DNA of 36,741 nt, taken from the NCBI GenBank assembly GCA_934462945.1, contig CAKSJF010000012.1, forward strand, positions 1-36,741. Direction: 5' to 3'. This document shows positions 31,194-36,741 of the stretch, piece after piece. The translations under genes and the position numbers were made by a program. Every line of letters begins with the position of its first letter. The stretch's first letter is position 1. A model generated the notes under the pieces. That model was not told the DNA's origin, did no database searches, and worked only from the letters and a program-made list of their open reading frames with translations. This DNA is from an uncultured Clostridia bacterium. GTDB lineage: Bacteria > Bacillota > Clostridia > UBA1381.

Positions 31194-32005
31194 TTGCCTA
31201 TTTAGGGCCGCAGGGAACATTTTCTCATGCGGCGGCAATGAAATTTTGTCCGGACGAAGAACAAAAGGCATACGCAACGATTTATGCGGCAATCCGCGCA
31301 GTCTCCACAGACGAAGCGGATGCCGCAATTGTTCCGATTGAAAATTCGATTGAGGGCAGCGTGAATACCACGCTGGATACCCTGGTGCAGGAAACAGAGC
31401 TTTTTATTACCCATGAGCATCTTTTAAAAATCAGACAAAATCTGATCACGCAGCCAGGCATCCGCAAAGAGGACATCACAGAGGTGATCTCTCATCCGCA
31501 GGCAATCGGACAATGCGCAAAGCTTTTAAATCATGAATTTCCAAATGCGGTCATTTCCTTTTCCGATTCGACCGCAAAGGCGGCAGAGGCAGTCTTAGCC
31601 TCCTCCGGGAAAACAGCTATGATCGGCTCTTTAGAATGCGCCGAACAGCACGGACTTTCTGTTCTGATTCCAAACTGCGGAGATGATCCGGAGAATACAA
31701 CGCGGTTTATCCGAATCGAAAAAAAGCAGTTTTCAGGAAAAACGGAGAATTTGAAAACCTCGGTTGCGTTTACACTTCCCAATACAGAGGGTACACTCTA
31801 CCACGCGCTTTCTTTTCTCGCTGAGCATCATGTGAATATGCTGAAAATCGAGTCCCGTCCGGAGAAAAAGCACTTCGGAGAATACATATTCTTTGTGGAT
31901 ATGGATGGCAGCCTAAAGGATTCTTCCCTCCAGGCAGCTATGAAACAACTGCAAGACTATGCAACATTTTTTCGTTTCTTCGGAACTTATCCGAAAGAAC
32001 TCTAA
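31190..32005 (+). CDS. pheA: Prephenate dehydratase
   Basis: A 271-residue enzyme turning prephenate into phenylpyruvate for phenylalanine synthesis. The N-terminal catalytic domain begins AYLGPQGTFSHAA and has the conserved NTTRF motif with the catalytic Thr-Arg (about residues 168-172). The C-terminal ACT domain (about 190-270), with IESRPEKKHFGEY, binds phenylalanine for feedback inhibition. There is no chorismate mutase domain, so this is the stand-alone type. Its ATG overlaps the aroF stop codon, pairing first and late steps of phenylalanine synthesis in one transcript; the remaining aro genes must be elsewhere. A strong terminator follows directly. Confidence 0.96.
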   Translation: MIAYLGPQGTFSHAAAMKFCPDEEQKAYATIYAAIRAVSTDEADAAIVPIENSIEGSVNTTLDTLVQETELFITHEHLLKIRQNLITQPGIRKEDITEVISHPQAIGQCAKLLNHEFPNAVISFSDSTAKAAEAVLASSGKTAMIGSLECAEQHGLSVLIPNCGDDPENTTRFIRIEKKQFSGKTENLKTSVAFTLPNTEGTLYHALSFLAEHHVNMLKIESRPEKKHFGEYIFFVDMDGSLKDSSLQAAMKQLQDYATFFRFFGTYPKEL

Positions 32006-32040
32006 AAAACACCGTTTCCGACGATGGAAACGGTGTTTTT
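32005..32040. terminator. Bidirectional terminator between pheA and rhaA
   Basis: AAAAACACCGTTTCC (32005-32019) pairs perfectly with GGAAACGGTGTTTTT (32026-32040) around a six-base loop; A and T runs serve both convergent genes. Confidence 0.93.
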
Positions 32041-32045
32041 CTCTA

Positions 32046-33335
32046 TTACTTTCGTGAGAACATAACGTTCTTTTCGTACTGCTTTAAATCCTCCATCCAC
32101 TCGGCATTGGTTGGCATGGAATTGATCATGCAGAAATATTCCCAGACCGCTTGTGACGGCAGCTCTGAAAATTCATCCATCAAGGCAAGCCGCAGGGTAA
32201 AGTCCTTGTTATTTTCTGCCTGTTTGATCAGCGCAGTCGGTTCGAGCATTGCCTCCAAAAGCGCTTTTTTGGTTGCTCTTGTGCCAATTGTCCATGCTGC
32301 AATCCGGTTAATGGACGCGTCGAAATAATCTGTTCCGATAAATGCCTTTTCCAGAACTCCCGCACGGACAATTTCTTTCATCATATTCTTTGTTTTATCG
32401 TCATGCAGCACTACATGGTCGGAATCCCACCGGATGCCGCGCGTCAGATGCGCCATAAAGCGGTCAGAATAAAGCATCACCGAGGAAATTTTATCTGCAA
32501 CATTTTCCTCACAGTGGAAATGTCCGAGATCTAAATTCATAATGGTATTGCCAATTCCGTTTGCGCGTGCATGTCCGTGATACAGCAGGTAGAAATCGTT
32601 TGATCCGACGGTATATTCCTCCACACCGACTGCAAACAACTTTGGTTCTAACGCATCATAAACATATTCCGGCGAAATCTTTTTCTTTGAAAAGATTTCG
32701 TCAAAAGATTCTTTCATCAGCGCCCGGTATTTCATCCGGTCTGCCGGAAGATCTTTCATACCGTCCTGCACCCAGGTATTAAACACGCACGGCATTTTAA
32801 GCTCTTTTCCAATATATTCAGCAATTTCACGCACAGCCTGCATATGCCGCACCCAAAAGCTGCGGATTTTTTCGTCCGGGTGAGAAATCGTCAGTCCGTC
32901 TGCTGCAAGTGGATGACTGAACGTGGTTGCATTCATATCCAGTCCGATTCCGTGCTCCTTTGCCCAGCTGACCCAGCCTGCAAAATGCCGGGGTGCATAT
33001 TCATCCCGGTCAATGCCCGGCTCATAATTTTCGCCGTAGCTGGAATGCAGATTGAGCTTTAATGCTCCCGGAACATAGGAAAGGCACTTTGCCAAGTCCA
33101 TTCGGTATTCCTCCGGATTGCGCGGACGTCCCGGATAATTTCCTGTCACCATTAAGCCGCCGCTTGCTCCTGCGCCAGTCGGCTCAAAGCCGATAATATC
33201 ATCGCCTTGCCAGCAGGGAATCGAAATCGGAATCTTCTGAAATTTCTCCAGAATCTGATCCGTATTGACTCCGTATTCCGCATAAACCTCCCTTGCGTTT
33301 TCATATGCCTGTCTGATTCTTTCTTCTCGATTCAT
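32046..33335 (-). CDS. rhaA: L-rhamnose isomerase
   Basis: A 429-residue cytoplasmic enzyme interconverting L-rhamnose and L-rhamnulose, near the family length of about 420. Recognisable stretches are IPCWQGDDIIGFE (about 38-50), LNLHSSYGE, GLDMNATTFSHP, NTWVQDG, the metal-binding part NLDLGHFH and WDSDHVVLHDD. The last two give the acidic and His ligands of the Mn ion. No rhamnulokinase (rhaB) or aldolase (rhaD) is in the window; they may be upstream of the window or elsewhere. AAGGATTGG lies about 11 bases before the ATG. It is the last gene of an operon with a DUF4867 gene three bases upstream and a glycosidase-like gene before that. Confidence 0.94.
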   Translation of the reverse strand: MNREERIRQAYENAREVYAEYGVNTDQILEKFQKIPISIPCWQGDDIIGFEPTGAGASGGLMVTGNYPGRPRNPEEYRMDLAKCLSYVPGALKLNLHSSYGENYEPGIDRDEYAPRHFAGWVSWAKEHGIGLDMNATTFSHPLAADGLTISHPDEKIRSFWVRHMQAVREIAEYIGKELKMPCVFNTWVQDGMKDLPADRMKYRALMKESFDEIFSKKKISPEYVYDALEPKLFAVGVEEYTVGSNDFYLLYHGHARANGIGNTIMNLDLGHFHCEENVADKISSVMLYSDRFMAHLTRGIRWDSDHVVLHDDKTKNMMKEIVRAGVLEKAFIGTDYFDASINRIAAWTIGTRATKKALLEAMLEPTALIKQAENNKDFTLRLALMDEFSELPSQAVWEYFCMINSMPTNAEWMEDLKQYEKNVMFSRK

Positions 33336-33338
33336 AGT

Positions 33339-33971
33339 TTATTCCAATCCTTTCCTTGTAATGTTCTGACCTGTCAATCCGATATATACCCCCGGGTTTT
33401 CCTTTGCATAATCCGGATGCGCCATCAGCCATTTATTACTGCCGGCACACATCCGATCCTCAGCTGTTTTCTCCGGAAAATCCGGTTTTTCGCCGTTTGT
33501 GCCGCGCGGCAGCACACAAACTGTCCGATAGCCTTTTTCATCACAGTGAAACGGCGCATAATGGAGCGTTGTGGAGAAAAGCTCGACGCCTGTTCCGGCA
33601 GGGACATAAAACGCTTCACAACCGGAAAGTTCATAGGTTCCATTTTGAATATCGGACTCCTGCCCCAAAACCAAAATCATATCGCAAAGAGCAATATTAA
33701 ATTCAGAGGATTTATGATATTCCAGACAATCAAGCCGCGAGGAATATCCGCCGACATATCCAAGCTGAATCGGCATGCCCCCAAAACCGCGGCTTTGTAA
33801 TTCCGCTGTCACCCTGCATTTTTCCAATGCCGGAACGGATGCAGAATAGGTGATTCCCTCCTCCGGGATCGGAAGCTTTGCTAATTCTGCAAAAAGCTCC
33901 GTAAAGTCATACCCGGACAGGATTTGTCCGTATTTTTGAAAGGCTTTTGATTGAATTTCCTGTATCTTCAT
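33339..33971 (-). CDS. DUF4867 family protein
   Basis: A 210-residue protein I place in the DUF4867 family, known mainly from clostridia and often near sugar isomerase or carbohydrate genes. It has no signal peptide or membrane segment. The middle (about 85-165) reads like a cupin-type barrel: YHKSSEFNIA, LVLGQESDI, EAFYVPAGTGVELFSTTLHYAPFHCDEKGYR, with His and Glu residues that could hold a metal, and a C-terminal SNKWLMAHPDYA. A role as a sugar epimerase, mutarotase or lyase would fit the neighbours, but is only inference. Its ATG overlaps the stop of the glycosidase-like gene (ATGA), and rhaA follows at once. AGGGGAC precedes the ATG. Confidence 0.85.
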   Translation of the reverse strand: MKIQEIQSKAFQKYGQILSGYDFTELFAELAKLPIPEEGITYSASVPALEKCRVTAELQSRGFGGMPIQLGYVGGYSSRLDCLEYHKSSEFNIALCDMILVLGQESDIQNGTYELSGCEAFYVPAGTGVELFSTTLHYAPFHCDEKGYRTVCVLPRGTNGEKPDFPEKTAEDRMCAGSNKWLMAHPDYAKENPGVYIGLTGQNITRKGLE

Positions 33972-36741
33972 TTTATGTCCCCTTCAATTTTATATATTAA
34001 CACCTCATGCGGTCTGATTAAAGTTGAAAAACCGTCAACAAAACCATTTTTCTCATACAGACTCATAGAAAGCTCATGCTCCTCATAGGAGAGATTCGTG
34101 ACCGCATGAACCTGCATGCGGTCAAACCACACGCTGATTCTGCGCGTTTTGCAATCCGAATAAGCAGAATAGTCGGTTAAGGTCAGGAGCGTTTCTCCCT
34201 GTCCGGTCACCACCACACAAGCGCCAATTCCCTCATTGGTATGCAAAACCGGACTGCTAAAGGAGTGAATCTCATTTGCAAGCGCTTTTCGGATCAGACG
34301 GCTGATATTGGCACGCTCTGCATAAGGGAGCGCCGGGGTTACAAGTGAATCCACACCAACCTCACCCAAAGACGCGTTCAAAAGAAGCGTCCGCCGGTTT
34401 TTCAGCAAAATTTCCTCTGTTCCACCGGAAAGCAGAACTTCTGCACCACTCGAACGATATAGAAGTTCGCTTCGATACGGATAAACCAACTCCTCCTCAC
34501 CGCGATAGGAAAGGGTATCAATCCGGCTTGTCCGGTGACATTCTTTCACGCCAAACAACTCCTCAAAGCCGCACACATCCCCGGTTGCAATCAGTGCCAC
34601 GCCCTTTTGGTGCAGTGCAAGCAGCTTTTCTTTTCTGTCCCCATCAATATCATGTAAAGACGGAAGAACCAAAATATCAAGATCCTCTGCCTCTATTTGG
34701 GAAAGCGCCTCCCAATTTGTCACAAAGCCCTGCGGAATGCCCATTTCCGCCACAACCTCATGCATCACCGACATTGCCGTCTGGTTTTTGTTATAAATCG
34801 AAAGGTTGTCAATCTCAAGTGTTCGCCGATCGTCCTCTTTCTGATAGTCTGTCAAAAATGCAATCCGTCCGAGCGGTCTCTTTGGCTGATGATCTAAAAA
34901 GATTTTCCATGCTCTTAAGAAAAGCTCCCACCGTTTTTCCGGTTCATGGCTGATATGATCGTACATATTAATAAAGTTATCATTCCAGAACCGGAATCCG
35001 TTCCGGTCAAGCATTGCCGTGTTGTACAGATATTCATACAACTGAGTCACCGTCTGATAGGGCGGCGCGTAGCTTTCTCCGAGCGGAGGATGCGCATATC
35101 CCACTGCACCGTCCGGGCAGTCATCTCCAAAGGAATCATAAAGATCCGGTGCAATGCGCAGCTTTTCCCAAATCAGCTTAATGGTTGCCATCGCCCATGC
35201 ACAGTGATAGGTTTGATAACCGCAGACAAACGGATAATCCTCCAGCTTTAAAAATCCGCCCTCAAACACCTCGTCCAGTCCGTCCCTGGAAAAACCGCGC
35301 CATTTTGTGCTGTAGCCGCCGGCATGATTGCTGAAATAGGGCGGGAACGGTCCATAGGAAAAACGTTTTGCATTCGGATTGACTTTTAGTATCTCGTTCC
35401 ACTGCTCCACAAACCACGGTCTGACCCTTTCATTCAGATAGGTAACCCAACGGTCGTACAGATCGCAGGGAATCTTCTTCCACTTCACCGGATCCATACG
35501 ATCATTTTCAATCGGCGGAAATACCTCAGAAAGCTCCGGATTTTCCGTTAAAAATTTCTGATACAGAGCACGGACATTCTTTCCGTCAAAATTTTCACTC
35601 GCACAGGTTTCGTACCGGTAGTAATACCGGCAATCCTCAATTCCCGGGTCGGGATAGTTAATATAATCTGCATGCTTTACTGTCCCCGGATAGTCCAGGT
35701 AAGTTTCATTTTTATTATGAAGTCCTCTCTGCGTCATCCATATATAAAGCTTTCTGTGGTATAGCTGCAAAAGCTCCCAGGTTCTTCTATGCTCCGCATA
35801 AACCGGGATATGCAGCGAGCCGTCGATATAGTGTGTAATATTGAAGTCCGGACGCACCACAGCTAAGTCATAAGTAGAATACTTGGTGGGGAATCCGTCT
35901 CCGCAGTAGATTTCCGGGAAACCTGCAGTGCTTTGCGGAGATTCCGGCTTGGAATCGTCTAACACCTCAAATGCAGAAACATGCTCAAAGTGCTGATCAC
36001 TGCCGCATTGGCACGAGATTTTGACATGATACACACCCTGTTCCTGTTTGGGACAGCGTACCTTAAAACATAGCTTCTGATACCCGTCCCCATCAAATAA
36101 ATTTTCTGTCCCCGGAATGTTTTCCATAGAAAGCGGCATAACAGGCTCTAACCACGCACTTTCCAGTTCTGCCTGAATCATCAGATAAGTGGGATCAAGC
36201 TTGGTATAAACATCAATCCAGAAAACCGGTTCTTCTTCTGTCAAAAAATAATGATTCTTCTGTGCATGAAACAGCGCGTCCTCATAGTCCGGCGAATCCT
36301 TTGGAATCCGTTTTGTCATTGCCTTTTCCGGATCAGACCGCACCTCAAAGAAACAGTCTTGGGTAAGCGTTTTTCCAATATGGAGAAGTGTTCCGTCCGG
36401 CGCATAGAAAAAGCATCTGTCCGAAACAAGGTTTCCGGCGCATAAGCTGAACCGCTTGTCGTAGCCAATCTGTATCCGCTTCGGAATTTTTGCCTGTTCC
36501 ACAAAAAAGCTGCCGGCATACGGAATGTCACTTCCATTGAGTGTTCTTTTTAATTCCGGATGCGTATGCTCCACAAAAACAAGCCGGTCATTTGATATGT
36601 AATACTGCTCATTTCCAAATGAAAAGTATAGTCCGTCAAAAACATCATATTCCCAAACCCAGCAGTCTGCCCCCTGCGCCTCTGATTCCTGTTCATAAGC
36701 GCCGCCGGTCAGCACATAGGCAATTTCAAACAAAGTATTCT
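33968..36741 (-). CDS. Large glycoside hydrolase-like protein of unrecognised family (5' cut by window edge)
   Basis: At least 921 residues; the frame stays open to the window edge and the first possible start (TTG at 36733) has no ribosome binding site in view, so the true start is probably outside. I do not recognise a named family. The N-terminal 270 residues look like beta-sandwich domains. The middle (about 280-620) is rich in Trp, Tyr, Asp and Glu with a barrel-like layout, as in glycosidases. The part around 640-740 (DILVLPSLHDIDGDRKEKLLALHQKGVALIATGD, shown here only by its ends) resembles the GATase-like trimerisation domain of GH42 beta-galactosidases, and the end a small beta domain. 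With rhaA in the operon, rhamnose-containing glycans are a candidate substrate. No signal peptide is visible. Confidence 0.72.
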   Translation of the reverse strand, partial: NTLFEIAYVLTGGAYEQESEAQGADCWVWEYDVFDGLYFSFGNEQYYISNDRLVFVEHTHPELKRTLNGSDIPYAGSFFVEQAKIPKRIQIGYDKRFSLCAGNLVSDRCFFYAPDGTLLHIGKTLTQDCFFEVRSDPEKAMTKRIPKDSPDYEDALFHAQKNHYFLTEEEPVFWIDVYTKLDPTYLMIQAELESAWLEPVMPLSMENIPGTENLFDGDGYQKLCFKVRCPKQEQGVYHVKISCQCGSDQHFEHVSAFEVLDDSKPESPQSTAGFPEIYCGDGFPTKYSTYDLAVVRPDFNITHYIDGSLHIPVYAEHRRTWELLQLYHRKLYIWMTQRGLHNKNETYLDYPGTVKHADYINYPDPGIEDCRYYYRYETCASENFDGKNVRALYQKFLTENPELSEVFPPIENDRMDPVKWKKIPCDLYDRWVTYLNERVRPWFVEQWNEILKVNPNAKRFSYGPFPPYFSNHAGGYSTKWRGFSRDGLDEVFEGGFLKLEDYPFVCGYQTYHCAWAMATIKLIWEKLRIAPDLYDSFGDDCPDGAVGYAHPPLGESYAPPYQTVTQLYEYLYNTAMLDRNGFRFWNDNFINMYDHISHEPEKRWELFLRAWKIFLDHQPKRPLGRIAFLTDYQKEDDRRTLEIDNLSIYNKNQTAMSVMHEVVAEMGIPQGFVTNWEALSQIEAEDLDILVLPSLHDIDGDRKEKLLALHQKGVALIATGDVCGFEELFGVKECHRTSRIDTLSYRGEEELVYPYRSELLYRSSGAEVLLSGGTEEILLKNRRTLLLNASLGEVGVDSLVTPALPYAERANISRLIRKALANEIHSFSSPVLHTNEGIGACVVVTGQGETLLTLTDYSAYSDCKTRRISVWFDRMQVHAVTNLSYEEHELSMSLYEKNGFVDGFSTLIRPHEVLIYKIEGDIK

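Overview
The window looks like a chromosomal segment of an anaerobic, fermentative member of the Bacillota, most likely a gut-type clostridium (Oscillospirales/Ruminococcaceae-like or a relative). This rests on sigma-A-type promoters, strong AGGAGG ribosome binding sites, moderate GC, iron-sulfur-rich electron-transfer genes, and a palindromic repeat (1605-1788) of a kind I associate with ruminococcal genomes. I recognise 28 protein genes. The first and last are cut by the window edges. I see no rRNA, tRNA or CRISPR.

Left edge (1-2525): the C-terminal half of a MATE exporter, a convergent AraC-family regulator, the MITE-like palindrome, and a YfcE-type phosphodiesterase with its own promoter.

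Core (2627-15135, + strand): one tightly packed, probably single transcription unit of about 12.5 kb that reads as a complete succinate-forming branch. A malate/lactate dehydrogenase-family enzyme carries the malate-type arginine. Class II fumarase follows. Then come HdrB, HdrC, HdrA, and four subunits in the order FlxD, FlxC, FlxB, FlxA, matching the NADH-oxidising Flx-Hdr complex of anaerobes. A soluble thiol:fumarate-reductase-like pair (iron-sulfur subunit, then flavoprotein) and an AAE-family (AspT/SucE-like) carboxylate transporter complete it. My inference is that malate is dehydrated to fumarate, and fumarate is reduced to succinate in the cytoplasm with electrons from NADH. The HdrA flavin would bifurcate, so that ferredoxin is reduced at the same time, and succinate would leave through the transporter. 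No membrane anchor or quinone-site subunit is present. This is the most interesting system in the window.

Middle (15141-25132): a PhnP-like metallo-beta-lactamase-fold hydrolase with an OPA-type MFS transporter; a solitary large serine recombinase; then on the minus strand a GH38 alpha-mannosidase, and an M18 aminopeptidase followed by an acyl-CoA synthetase-like AMP ligase.

Right (25178-36741): a cysteine-rich zinc-ribbon protein of unknown function, class II fructose-bisphosphate aldolase, a NUDIX hydrolase, a Gx-transporter/NusG-domain-II pair with a palindromic candidate operator, purF, the aromatic pair DAHP synthase and prephenate dehydratase, and a minus-strand operon of a large glycosidase-like protein, a DUF4867 protein and L-rhamnose isomerase. 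Most transcription units have visible -35/-10 promoters and end in strong hairpin terminators, several of them bidirectional between convergent genes.
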